64,000 nucleotides of DNA from UBA8949 sp942493365 (GCA_942493365.1 OW818697.1:310001-374000), one strand, 5' to 3'. Positions 1-6,707 are shown, counted from the stretch's first letter. Notes: a model not told the origin generated them from the letters alone. A program made the numbers and translations.

Positions 1-1
1 C

Positions 2-439
2 AAGCAGGGCTGTATTTTCATCACCGGCCGCGTCAAATCGATGATTGTTCTCGACAACGGCAAGAAGGCCTTCCCCGAAGAAATCGAATTTTTGATCAAT
101 CGCGTTCCTGGCGTCAAGGAAACACTCGTCTGGGGTGACGACTCGGCCCGTGACGGTGTCATCATCTGCGCCAAAATTGTTCTGTCGCCTGACGATTTGC
201 CAGCCGGTCTGGTCGACGATGAGAAGGCGATGTTCAAATATTTTTCTGATCACATCAAACAGGTCAACCAGCAAATGCCGGCCTACAAAGCCATTAAGTA
301 TACTGTTTTCAGCCGTGAAGATTTGATCAAGACGACCACCCTGAAGGTCAAGCGTCCGGCGGAAATGGAGAAGATGTCGGCTCGTCTGGCCGCATTGAAT
401 TTGACTGTTCGGACGGCAAACGGTAAAATTATCGACTGA
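2..439 (+). CDS. AMP-forming acyl-CoA synthetase, C-terminal part (5' truncated by window)
   Basis: The reading frame is already open at base 2 and runs to a TGA, so only the last ~145 residues are present. The fragment starts in the hinge region (ITGRVKSMIVLDNGKK) followed by FPEEIE, which is the usual junction between the large and small domains of AMP-binding acyl-CoA synthetases. The closing TTLKVKR holds the lysine expected to act in adenylate formation. Family members activate fatty or other carboxylic acids to acyl-CoA through an acyl-adenylate. Substrate cannot be told from this part. A hairpin terminator follows. The internal ATG at 41 is not the start, because the homologous frame continues upstream of it. 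Confidence 0.85.
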   Translation, partial: KQGCIFITGRVKSMIVLDNGKKAFPEEIEFLINRVPGVKETLVWGDDSARDGVIICAKIVLSPDDLPAGLVDDEKAMFKYFSDHIKQVNQQMPAYKAIKYTVFSREDLIKTTTLKVKRPAEMEKMSARLAALNLTVRTANGKIID

Positions 440-469
440 CACTGGGATGAAATTATGATCAGCATTTTC

Positions 470-498
470 AAAAAGGTGCCTCGCGGTGCCTTTTTGAT
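470..498 (+). terminator. Rho-independent terminator
   Basis: Hairpin AAAAAGGTGCC, loop TCGC, GGTGCCTTTTT, with the T run at 491-495. It lies 31 bases after the stop of the acyl-CoA synthetase gene and separates it from the next promoter. Confidence 0.85.
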
Positions 499-502
499 TT
501 TC

Positions 503-533
503 TTGTTTGATAATTCATTCTTCATGTTATAAT
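503..533 (+). promoter_or_regulatory. Probable promoter of the zinc-ribbon protein gene
   Basis: A perfect -10 TATAAT sits at 528-533. Upstream candidates for -35 are TTGTTT at 503-508 (19-bp spacer) or TTTGAT at 506-511 (16-bp spacer). The gene start at 592 has GGAGG at 580-584. Confidence 0.55.
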
Positions 534-591
534 TAATGAAATACAAACAGTTCGGCGTCAAAATTACGCGCCGGATTACGGAGGCTGTCCT

Positions 592-1830
592 ATGGCTTTA
601 ATCAATTTGATCTGCCCTCATTGCAGCGGCAAGTTTGAAATGGATACCGAACGGCCCTTGCAGTCTTTTTGGGTTTGCCCCTATTGCGGCAATCGCTCGC
701 TGATGCAAAAAAGTGATGATACGATCCGCTTGCGCGGTATCATTCCCGGCAGGCCGGTGGGTTCCGCTCAAGAACAGGAAGATGAGCTTTTGGCTAACGA
801 AGCAACCACTCAAGCCAAGCCCGGCGCTGCGCCGCGTCAAATCAGCGCCTCCAGCAGTCCTGCATCGCCTATTGCTGCCTTTTTGTCGGGCAAACCGCTC
901 GCGGAGGAGCCCGTTCAAGTGCAGCCTGAATCTGCCGCGCCGACAGAGTCCAAGGCTGAACCTTCTCGACCAGCCCCAACAGCTCCGATGCCGGAACGTT
1001 ACCGTTCTTTAGCTGAGATTATCGCCGAAACATCCAGTGACACACCTGATGCCGAAGCGACTGAAGTTGCACCAGCACCAGCACCAGCGGCATCTTCGGA
1101 ACCCGCCCCTGCACCGGCTGCGCCCCCGCCGGCCCCACAGATCGCGCCGCCACCGGCCACGGCAGCGCCGGCAGCCTGGATCCCTGCGCCTGTCGTTCCT
1201 GCCCCCGCGGCACCATCAGCGCCGTTTCGGCTGTCCAATCATAGCGCGCCCACGCCGAGCGCATCGCAAGCAGCGATGCCCGACAGCTTGGACCGCCTCT
1301 GCAAGCTGGCTCAGGATGCGGCCGCCAGTCATGACTTTCCGCTTTTCAACGCCTACAGCCGACAGGCTATTGATTGCCAGCCCAAAGACCCGCGCATGTA
1401 TGCCCTGCGCGCTGAGCTGATCGAAGAAGCTGACGGGTTTGCCCGCGCCACCTGGACCGAACCGGGCTGGTCCCTATTGACGCCCCGCCGTAAAGCGTCC
1501 ATCATCGCGCAGCATTTGTACAATTTCAACACCGCCATCAAGTTCAGCCGCGTCAATCAGCAACCTGAGCTGATCAAAAATTTGTCCTGGCAACTGGTGC
1601 GTCAAGCCATTGATTTTTTTACCGAGCAGGCTGAATTACGCTGCAAAGGCAAGCCCTATCAAGGACAGCTTAAAGGACATGATCTCAAGCTTTTGCCGGC
1701 GTTTATCGATGCCCTGGCCTTAATCAACAGCCAGACCTGCCCCATTGGCCACGTCGAGATTCAAAAAGCGGTGCGCGACGAAATCAGCAAAGCGCCGCCC
1801 TCAATCGCACGCCATTTCAAACGCATCTGA
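592..1830 (+). CDS. Zinc-ribbon protein with long Pro/Ala linker, function unknown
   Basis: 412 residues. The N-terminus has paired cysteines (C8-x2-C11 and C29-x2-C32), the pattern of a zinc ribbon. Residues ~75-225 are a low-complexity linker rich in Ala and Pro. Residues ~230-412 look like a folded, mostly helical domain (SLDRLCKLAQDAA, RQAIDCQPKDPRMYALRAELIE), possibly TPR-like. There is no signal peptide or membrane segment, so it should be cytoplasmic. GGAGG stands 7 bases before the ATG. The last 30 bases overlap the end of the convergent kinase-like gene. I do not recognise a named family, and the role is unknown. Confidence 0.7.
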   Translation: MALINLICPHCSGKFEMDTERPLQSFWVCPYCGNRSLMQKSDDTIRLRGIIPGRPVGSAQEQEDELLANEATTQAKPGAAPRQISASSSPASPIAAFLSGKPLAEEPVQVQPESAAPTESKAEPSRPAPTAPMPERYRSLAEIIAETSSDTPDAEATEVAPAPAPAASSEPAPAPAAPPPAPQIAPPPATAAPAAWIPAPVVPAPAAPSAPFRLSNHSAPTPSASQAAMPDSLDRLCKLAQDAAASHDFPLFNAYSRQAIDCQPKDPRMYALRAELIEEADGFARATWTEPGWSLLTPRRKASIIAQHLYNFNTAIKFSRVNQQPELIKNLSWQLVRQAIDFFTEQAELRCKGKPYQGQLKGHDLKLLPAFIDALALINSQTCPIGHVEIQKAVRDEISKAPPSIARHFKRI

Positions 1831-2802
1831 TGGATCGTTGATCAAGCAAGCCTTGCCCGAAACATTGCGCATTCGTTTATACCAGAACGGGCTGATATTC
1901 CGACAACCATGGAAATCGCGGATAAAGAGTTGAATCAATTCGGCGGTACGTTGAAAAGACGCGTCCAGATTGATCTGTTGCGTTGCCGCCCGTTCGATCA
2001 GATTCATGGCGCCATATAGAGCCATCAGCCGCAAGTCGGTGTCACTGATTTCAAAGCAAAAGTAGCAGTCCAGAATACCGATGGCGTATGGCACGCCGAG
2101 ATGACGTGATTGCGTCAAAACATTCGCCAAATCATACAGCGGGTCGCCATATTGCCAGTTATCAAGGTCAATCAGGCTCAAACTGTCTTCATAGGAGATG
2201 ACCACATTGTCGGTCTCAAAGCCACCGTGCAGAAGCCGCTGCGGCCGGTCAGCCAGGAGCGGGAGATTGTTGTTGATGAGGTTGATTATTTTTTGGTCAT
2301 AAGGTATTTTGCAGTAACTTTTGCGATAATTGTCCCAAGCCCGTTGCCAGCGCTTGAGCTGAGCGGCTTCCCAGCAGACGGCGCGACGAGTCGGAATTGG
2401 GCAGCAGTGAATGAATTTAAGATTCAGCCCGGCAGACGTGCCCAAGTCATATTGCCGATAAGCATCAAGGTCGCCCAGCTTGGTGGTTGCCTGATAACCA
2501 TACAGCCATTTCGTCTGCAGATAGATCGATTTTCCATTGCCGCAAAGGCCAAAGCCAACTGGCTCTGGGACCGAACCGCCGCTTGCCGCGATCAATTTTA
2601 GATAGTCGTGCTGATTCTTTTTGCGGTCATAATGCACCCGATCGGCGACGCGTAAAAAGAAGCGCTCGCGATTGATGTTCTTGATATAAAATTTACGATC
2701 GTCCGAGTCACCGTCAGAAATTTCACTGACTCTTATCCACGACTCACTGCCCGGAATTTCCCTCAGATCGTATTGCTCGGTCACAAGCAGATTTTCTTCC
2801 AT
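1801..2802 (-). CDS. Aminoglycoside-phosphotransferase-fold kinase-like protein
   Basis: About 333 residues. The C-terminal half carries the two landmarks of the APH/choline kinase fold: an HGD-type catalytic loop, here LLHGGFETDNVV, and the metal site IDLDNWQYGDPLYDLA. In the family the loop is HGDxxxxN with the aspartate as catalytic base; here that aspartate reads as glycine, while the asparagine and the later aspartates remain. The protein may therefore be a weak or altered kinase, or a pseudokinase. I chose the second ATG (2802) because GAGG lies 6 bases before it; the upstream ATG at 2814 would place the same GAGG inside the gene. It is convergent with the zinc-ribbon gene. Substrate unknown. 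Confidence 0.75.
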   Translation of the reverse strand: MEENLLVTEQYDLREIPGSESWIRVSEISDGDSDDRKFYIKNINRERFFLRVADRVHYDRKKNQHDYLKLIAASGGSVPEPVGFGLCGNGKSIYLQTKWLYGYQATTKLGDLDAYRQYDLGTSAGLNLKFIHCCPIPTRRAVCWEAAQLKRWQRAWDNYRKSYCKIPYDQKIINLINNNLPLLADRPQRLLHGGFETDNVVISYEDSLSLIDLDNWQYGDPLYDLANVLTQSRHLGVPYAIGILDCYFCFEISDTDLRLMALYGAMNLIERAATQQINLDASFQRTAELIQLFIRDFHGCRNISPFWYKRMRNVSGKACLINDPSDAFEMACD

Positions 2803-3041
2803 CAATAACCTCACAGCCCCCGGCAGCCCTATTAATATTGGCCTGACGGTTCAGGGTGACTTTTGCGAAAGCAACATTCATTAGCTTGCTGTCAAAATAA
2901 TAGTAGTCTATCCGTCAGCGGGTCGGCAAGGTCAATTATTTTATAATTCCTTAAGTTCTATAATAATATTGCTCTTTGTCGCAAATTGTATCTCTCATCC
3001 CGGACCCCTTCAGCCCAGGGCCGCCCAATGTTCCAGATGCC

Positions 3042-3070
3042 TTGACAGCACCCTGTTTGGCCGTTATAAT
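3042..3070 (+). promoter_or_regulatory. Consensus promoter of the tRNA-Gly/tRNA-Thr pair
   Basis: TTGACA (3042-3047), a 17-bp spacer and TATAAT (3065-3070) give a perfect sigma-A consensus 20 bases before the first tRNA, as expected for a strongly expressed stable RNA operon. Confidence 0.9.
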
Positions 3071-3090
3071 ACCTAATGCACCGAAAAAGT

Positions 3091-3164
3091 GCGGGTGTAG
3101 TTCAATGGCAGAACTCCAGCTTCCCAAGCTGACCACGTGGGTTCGATTCCCATCACCCGCTCCA
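3091..3164 (+). tRNA. tRNA-Gly (anticodon CCC)
   Basis: Acceptor stem GCGGGTG/CACCCGC, D-arm GTTC/GAAC, anticodon loop TTCCCAA (anticodon CCC), T-arm GTGGG-TTCGATT-CCCAT and an encoded CCA end. The anticodon stem CCAGC/GCTGA has a C-A mismatch at the outermost pair (27-43). Otherwise the fold is normal. Decodes GGG. Confidence 0.93.
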
Positions 3165-3174
3165 GCGCCGATTC

Positions 3175-3250
3175 GCCTTTATAGCTCAGTCGGTAGAGCG
3201 CATCCATGGTAAGGATGAGGTCATCAGTTCGATTCTGATTAAAGGCTCCA
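3175..3250 (+). tRNA. tRNA-Thr (anticodon GGT)
   Basis: Acceptor stem GCCTTTA/TAAAGGC, anticodon stem CATCC/GGATG with loop ATGGTAA (anticodon GGT), T-loop TTCGATT and an encoded CCA end. It lies 10 bases after tRNA-Gly under the same promoter. Its 3' half from 3205 is copied four more times in the array that follows, so this is the only complete copy. Confidence 0.94.
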
Positions 3251-3254
3251 AAGC

Positions 3255-3279
3255 AAGGGACTCGCAAGAGTCCCTTTTG
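3255..3279 (+). terminator. Terminator-like hairpin after tRNA-Thr
   Basis: GGGACTC, loop GCAA, GAGTCCC then TTTT. A longer inverted repeat embeds it: the tRNA 3' end AAAGGCTCCAAAGC is complementary to GCTTTGGAGCCTTT downstream, so the 3' end of the tRNA could pair with the distal arm in the primary transcript. Confidence 0.75.
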
Positions 3280-3359
3280 CTTTGGAGCCTTTCTGCACAA
3301 TCGAGCGGCTGCTTTCGCCCTTGCCATGGATGCGCTCCCGGATGCGACAGCAGACGATA

Positions 3360-3479
3360 CGAGGCTGCAGAGCCAAGCATGGCAAGGAGTAGCCAGGTCG
3401 AGGAACGGAGCGTACAAAGGTACGCGAGTACCGTAGAACCTGGCTGACGACGCAGGCAGGCGAAGGCTATCCAGCCTCG
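3360..3479 (+). ncRNA. Structured array element A1
   Basis: Nested inverted repeats: outer CGAGGCT (3360-3366) with AGCCTCG (3473-3479); middle AGCCAGGT (3391-3398) with ACCTGGCT (3438-3445); inner GCGTAC (3410-3415), loop AAAG, GTACGC (3420-3425). The other copies keep the pairings with changed bases. No family is recognised; transcription is assumed only because it lies downstream of the tRNA promoter, beyond a terminator-like hairpin. Confidence 0.5.
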
Positions 3480-3489
3480 GAATAGCAGA

Positions 3490-3533
3490 CATGGTAAGGA
3501 TGAGGTCTAGTTCGATTCTGATTAAAGGCTCCA
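3490..3533 (+). repeat. tRNA-Thr 3' fragment, copy 1
   Basis: Matches the tRNA-Thr from the anticodon CATGGTAAGGATG to the CCA end, with two bases lost in the variable-loop/T-stem region. There is no 5' half, so it cannot be a functional tRNA. Confidence 0.85.
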
Positions 3534-3537
3534 AAGC

Positions 3538-3561
3538 AAGGGACTCATATGAGTCCCTTTT
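3538..3561 (+). terminator. Hairpin of array unit 2
   Basis: GGGACTC-ATAT-GAGTCCC followed by TTTT. Same stem as the first copy but the loop is changed from GCAA to ATAT. Confidence 0.65.
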
Positions 3562-3640
3562 GCTTTGGAGCCTTTCTGCACAATCGAGCGGCTGCTTTCA
3601 CACTTACCATGGATGCGCGCTGGCCGCGCCAGCGGTCAGC

Positions 3641-3764
3641 TTTGCGGGCGCAGAGCCGAGCGTGTCAAGGAGCCGACTGGGCGAGAAGCGGAGCGTACTG
3701 CTGTACGCGAGCATCGAAGCGCCAGGACGGCGACGAAGACAGGCGAAGGCTATCCGCCCGCAAA
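3641..3764 (+). ncRNA. Structured array element B1
   Basis: Outer stem TTTGCGGGCG (3641-3650) pairs perfectly with CGCCCGCAAA (3755-3764), replacing CGAGGCT/AGCCTCG of A1 on both sides. Inner stem GCGTAC (3693-3698), loop TGCT, GTACGC (3703-3708) keeps the stem with a new loop. The middle stem becomes CTGGgCG/CGCCAG. Both arms changing together supports a selected structure. Confidence 0.5.
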
Positions 3765-3772
3765 TAGCATCA

Positions 3773-3815
3773 ATGGTAAGGATGAGGTCTAGTTCGATTC
3801 TGATTAAAGGCTCCA
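3773..3815 (+). repeat. tRNA-Thr 3' fragment, copy 2
   Basis: Same fragment as copy 1, starting at ATGGTAAGG and ending at GGCTCCA. The following hairpin differs from the other units. Confidence 0.85.
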
Positions 3816-3820
3816 ACATG

Positions 3821-3856
3821 AAAAAGGAGTTCCCGAACAGGGAGCTCCTTTTTTAT
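3821..3856 (+). terminator. Hairpin of array unit 3
   Basis: AAAAAGGAG and TCCC pair with GGGA and CTCCTTTTTT around loop GAACA. Its sequence is unrelated to the hairpins of units 1, 2 and 4, yet it sits in the same place, so the hairpin was exchanged or evolved separately. Confidence 0.75.
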
Positions 3857-3933
3857 GTTGAAGTGTATAGCCAGGACCGCGCTGTTGATCATCCTTGCCA
3901 TGGATGCGCTCCCGGATGCGACAGCAGACGGGA

Positions 3934-4053
3934 CGAGGCTGCAGAGCCAAGCATGGCAAGGAGTAGACAGGTCGAGGAACGGAGCGTACAAAGGTACGCG
4001 AGTACCGTAGAACCTGGCTGACGACGCAGGCAGGCGAAGGCTATCCAGCCTCG
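3934..4053 (+). ncRNA. Structured array element A2
   Basis: Near copy of A1, with outer stem CGAGGCT (3934-3940) and AGCCTCG (4047-4053). The middle stem has one mismatch (AGACAGGT against ACCTGGCT). Inner GCGTAC-AAAG-GTACGC is identical. Confidence 0.5.
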
Positions 4054-4063
4054 GAATAGCAGA

Positions 4064-4106
4064 CATGGTAAGGATGAGGTCTGTTCGATTCTGATTAAAG
4101 GCTCCA
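4064..4106 (+). repeat. tRNA-Thr 3' fragment, copy 3
   Basis: As copy 1, with a further two bases lost before the T-loop (GGTCTGTTCG), so the T-stem is damaged. This argues against any tRNA function. Confidence 0.85.
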
Positions 4107-4110
4107 AAGC

Positions 4111-4134
4111 AAGGGACTCATATGAGTCCCTTTT
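4111..4134 (+). terminator. Hairpin of array unit 4
   Basis: GGGACTC-ATAT-GAGTCCC followed by TTTT, identical to the unit 2 hairpin, in keeping with units 2 and 4 being the same type. Confidence 0.65.
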
Positions 4135-4213
4135 GCTTTGGAGCCTTTCTGCACAATCGAGCGGCTGCTTTCGCACTTACCATGGATGCGCGCTGGCCGC
4201 GCCAGCGGTCAGC

Positions 4214-4335
4214 TTTGCGGGCGCAGAGCCGAGCATGTCAAGGAGCCGACTGGGCGAGAAGCGAAGCGTACTGCTGTACGCGAGCATCGCAGCACCAGGA
4301 CGGCGACGATGTCAGGCGAAGGCTATCCAGCCTCG
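4214..4335 (+). ncRNA. Structured array element B2 (hybrid end)
   Basis: Starts like B1 (TTTGCGGGCG, 4214-4223) but ends with the A-type arm AGCCTCG (4329-4335), so the outer stem cannot form as in B1. Inner GCGTAC-TGCT-GTACGC is kept. This looks like a recombination product between A and B units. Confidence 0.45.
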
Positions 4336-4346
4336 GAAGAGCATCT

Positions 4347-4389
4347 ATGGTAAGGATGAGGTCTAGTTCGATTCTGATTAAAGGCTCCA
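4347..4389 (+). repeat. tRNA-Thr 3' fragment, copy 4 (end of array)
   Basis: Last fragment, ATGGTAAGG to GGCTCCA. What follows it is a different hairpin and then unique sequence, so this marks the array boundary. Confidence 0.85.
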
Positions 4390-4390
4390 C

Positions 4391-4428
4391 AAAAGGACTC
4401 CAGTATTGATACAATGCTGGAGTCCTTT
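4391..4428 (+). terminator. Terminator at array end
   Basis: AAAGGACTCCAG with CTGGAGTCCTTT around a loop whose sides (TATTG/CAATG) can pair further. A short T run ends the stem. Confidence 0.7.
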
Positions 4429-5088
4429 GCTATCAGGGGCTTTCGGGGTTTTGAACAGTCATATCTAGCAAGCTGAAAGGGCTATAAACTACTTGCTTTG
4501 CACCGGAATCGTGTGATAATGCACACAACTGAGGGCTATCGTACAAAGATGCACACACCTGCAAGTGAAAAATGGTAGTAAAGTTCATCGTTTCTACATG
4601 AAGTATACCTATTTTCGGTTTTAGGGGAATAGTGACACTCGTATGCTTATAATGAGCGGCTAGATCATAGTAGTCTATATAGAAAATGTTGACATAATAA
4701 ATAAATTAGATAGGCATTATTTATGCACATCCACATATTTACGAAATTTTCCTAAAGAACTGTAACCAAACCTCATCCTCCATCGTCTATATAGTTGAGG
4801 AAAAGCGGCGGGCTTGTGGCTGTCAACTTGGATGACATCGCGAAGATCGCGACAGCCTGCTCTTGTATGAAGACCATTCAGGAGCGGGAGTTAATGTGAA
4901 AGTAGAAATGTGAAATGAACAGCACATAGATGAATCAATGAAAATCTCACCGAAGTTGGCGCTCATTATGAATGGGGCAATACTTGCATGGAATCGATAT
5001 GCTAATATGGAAAGAGGATTTATTTTAACTCGGTGAAACAAAAGTAAAATTATTTATTTATCATTTTTGAGAAGGCGAGGTACAAACG
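4429..5088. other. AT-rich gap without a recognisable gene
   Basis: About 660 bases between the array and the protease gene. TTGACA at 4689-4694 has only a weak -10 (CATTAT, 4715-4720) downstream. An open stretch at about 4800-4898 could encode some 30 residues (LVAVNLDDIAKIATAC) but has no start with a ribosome site and may be a remnant. TGCACACACCT at 4550-4560 recurs at 6745-6755. Confidence 0.5.
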
Positions 5089-5661
5089 ATGAAGGTCGAT
5101 ATAGGAAAACTCATGCCAAAGGTCTCGCTTGGTGGCATTGTACTTTTCATAGTTGTCTTACTTATGTCTACTTCAGTATTTGCATATCCAACGACATGGG
5201 CAGTTTCTGCTCCAAATGTTCAACAACAAAACTCTAACTGGTGTTGGGATGCCTGTTCGGTTTGTTGTATTGATTATTTTGGCACACCACCAACTCAGAG
5301 TAATTACTGCATCACCGTAAAAGGAGGGATTTATAACGTTACTGCAGCTGGCTGGGAAGTGTGTGACGGCCTGGAAGCATATGGCTACTCGCCAGTTGAT
5401 TCATTTACTAGCCTGTCGTTCACAACAATTCGTTCAGAAATATACAATTATAATCGTCCATTTATTGCTGGCTGGAGTTGGAACAGTGGGGGCGGTCATA
5501 TGGTTGTTCCCTGTGGCTATGATGATGATGTCGTCGATTATGTCCAATATATGGATCCATGGTACGGCGCAAAATATCAAAGGACATTCACCTGGTTCAA
5601 AGGAGGCACTGGATCCGGATCAGATCACAGTTGGATAGAATCAATACTGAATATTAACTGA
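5089..5661 (+). CDS. Secreted papain-like cysteine peptidase (C39/C70-like)
   Basis: 190 residues. Residues 1-32 form a signal peptide (basic start, hydrophobic IVLFIVVLLM, cleavage after VFA). The mature protein begins with the hallmark NWCWDAC, where the first cysteine aligns with the nucleophile of papain-like C39/AvrRpt2-type peptidases. It continues with GGGHMVVPCGYD (catalytic histidine) and YMDPW (Asp/Asn position). The mature part is short, so it is a single peptidase domain acting outside the cell. The gene is AT-rich compared with its surroundings, lies next to the tRNA-derived array and is followed after 17 bases by an anchored partner, so it is likely acquired. Target unknown; self-processing or bacteriocin-type roles are possible. 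Confidence 0.75.
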   Translation: MKVDIGKLMPKVSLGGIVLFIVVLLMSTSVFAYPTTWAVSAPNVQQQNSNWCWDACSVCCIDYFGTPPTQSNYCITVKGGIYNVTAAGWEVCDGLEAYGYSPVDSFTSLSFTTIRSEIYNYNRPFIAGWSWNSGGGHMVVPCGYDDDVVDYVQYMDPWYGAKYQRTFTWFKGGTGSGSDHSWIESILNIN

Positions 5662-5678
5662 CGAGGAGATGTGTTTTT

Positions 5679-6518
5679 ATGAAAAAAGCAATTATATTGA
5701 TAATCTGCTTGCTTTTGGTTTTGTTTCAATCAGCATTTGTTTATGCTGAAGGCAATGATATAATCCCTACAAATGTTCAGAAAGTTGCGCAAGATAGTCT
5801 CATATCAATTAAGGCCAAGATTTCCTTGGATCCCTCAGGCTGGGGGTTTGCTGATGAATCTGAAATTGACAAGCTTGTTTTAGGTCAAGGCCAACTTGTT
5901 CATTTTCTAGGAACGGAGAATATAGAAAAGTCCTCCGATACAAGTTTGTCGCAACTTGAGGTTGATAGTATTGATCCGGTTTGGCTTTATACCTTGGAAC
6001 TCGATGGGACCGCAAAGATATTTTTAGAGGTCAGTACACAAGATGATGGCGCGTCTTATTATCTTTTGGGTTTTGGCGGTAAAGCCGATCTCTATCAAAA
6101 AGCCAAGGTGCAATTTCTACAAATGCTACTGGCAAAGGATCTTAATTCGAACATTGTTTTGTATAGCGCAAGCGGACGATATATTTTAGCGTCACCGAAC
6201 AGTACCACTGAATGGGCATTGCCGGTACCCATTTACGCTGAAATCGACAGTGTTGAGAATTGGGAAGCAAGCCAGCTATGGACTTCATCGGAAGTAATAC
6301 AGGTTATTCGTGATGGAATGAGCAAGCACCAAGAGGGTTCCTACGGAGGTGATTTCGATTTTTCGCAGAAACCCAGTACACGCACATCTGCCAACAAGTC
6401 TCCGTATTTATGGATTATTATACCGATCATCGCACTGGTGGTTTTTACCATTTTCATGGTTATGCGGATAACCAATAAAAGCATATCGTTAAAGCGAAAA
6501 CCACCAGTATCACAATGA
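5679..6518 (+). CDS. Signal-peptide protein with C-terminal membrane anchor, unknown
   Basis: 279 residues. Residues 1-23 are a signal peptide ending VYA. Residues ~24-240 are extracytoplasmic with no motif I recognise. A single membrane helix at ~245-263 (LWIIIPIIALVVFTIFMVM) is followed by a basic tail. The start has GAGGAG upstream and lies 17 bases after the peptidase stop, so the two are surely co-transcribed. The topology (large outside domain, one anchor) fits a surface partner, inhibitor or substrate of the secreted peptidase, but that is inference from position only. AT-rich like its neighbour. Confidence 0.7.
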   Translation: MKKAIILIICLLLVLFQSAFVYAEGNDIIPTNVQKVAQDSLISIKAKISLDPSGWGFADESEIDKLVLGQGQLVHFLGTENIEKSSDTSLSQLEVDSIDPVWLYTLELDGTAKIFLEVSTQDDGASYYLLGFGGKADLYQKAKVQFLQMLLAKDLNSNIVLYSASGRYILASPNSTTEWALPVPIYAEIDSVENWEASQLWTSSEVIQVIRDGMSKHQEGSYGGDFDFSQKPSTRTSANKSPYLWIIIPIIALVVFTIFMVMRITNKSISLKRKPPVSQ

Positions 6519-6652
6519 TTCTTATACGTCTTTACTGACAAGGTCAAAACTGATCGTCAAATTGGCAGCGAATGGCTTGCTCTCATATCGAGAGACACGA
6601 CACTAACACTCCCGGTATCCTTTGTTTAGATTGAATCATCATTCTCAAACAA

Positions 6653-6707
6653 AAAAGCCCTGCGACTGTATGAACTGATGCACGTTCATTGGACGCAGGG
6701 TTTTCAT
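6653..6707 (+). terminator. Terminator of the two-gene cassette
   Basis: AAAGCCCTGCG pairs with CGCAGGGTTTT across a loop of ~29 bases. A T run on one side and an A run on the other mean it could work in both directions. Confidence 0.7.

Larger units (their letters stand above)
3205..4389 (+). repeat. Tandem array of four ~285-bp units, each ending in a tRNA-Thr 3' fragment
   Basis: Copies of the tRNA-Thr 3' half start at 3205 (the real tRNA), 3490, 3773, 4064 and 4347, so the period is 282-292 bp. Each unit holds, in order: the tRNA fragment; a hairpin with T run; a segment matching the tRNA-Thr anticodon region in inverted orientation; a ~120-base structured element; and a common tail that runs into the next fragment. 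Units 1 and 3 share one version (A) of the element, and units 2 and 4 another (B), so the array reads A-B-A-B. Frames open through it are not coding; they are translations of tRNA and hairpin sequence. Confidence 0.85.

Noticed and set aside
3073..3534. Open frame on the minus strand through the tRNA genes and first array unit
   Set aside because: It is the antisense translation of tRNA-Thr and tRNA-Gly and of the repeat; no ribosome site or codon bias.
3491..4021. 176-residue frame through the array on the plus strand
   Set aside because: The protein repeats the same phrases because it reads the repeat units; it contains tRNA and hairpin sequence and is not a gene.
3205..4389. CRISPR array
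   Set aside because: Period of ~285 bp, long related inter-repeat segments and no cas genes; the repeats are tRNA fragments.
3490..4389. Four additional tRNA-Thr genes
   Set aside because: Only the 3' halves are present and the T-stem is damaged by small deletions; there is no acceptor 5' strand or D-arm.
4800..4898. Short open stretch reading LVAVNLDDIAKIATAC
   Set aside because: Looks protein-like but has no start codon with a ribosome site and no length to judge; kept only as a possible remnant.
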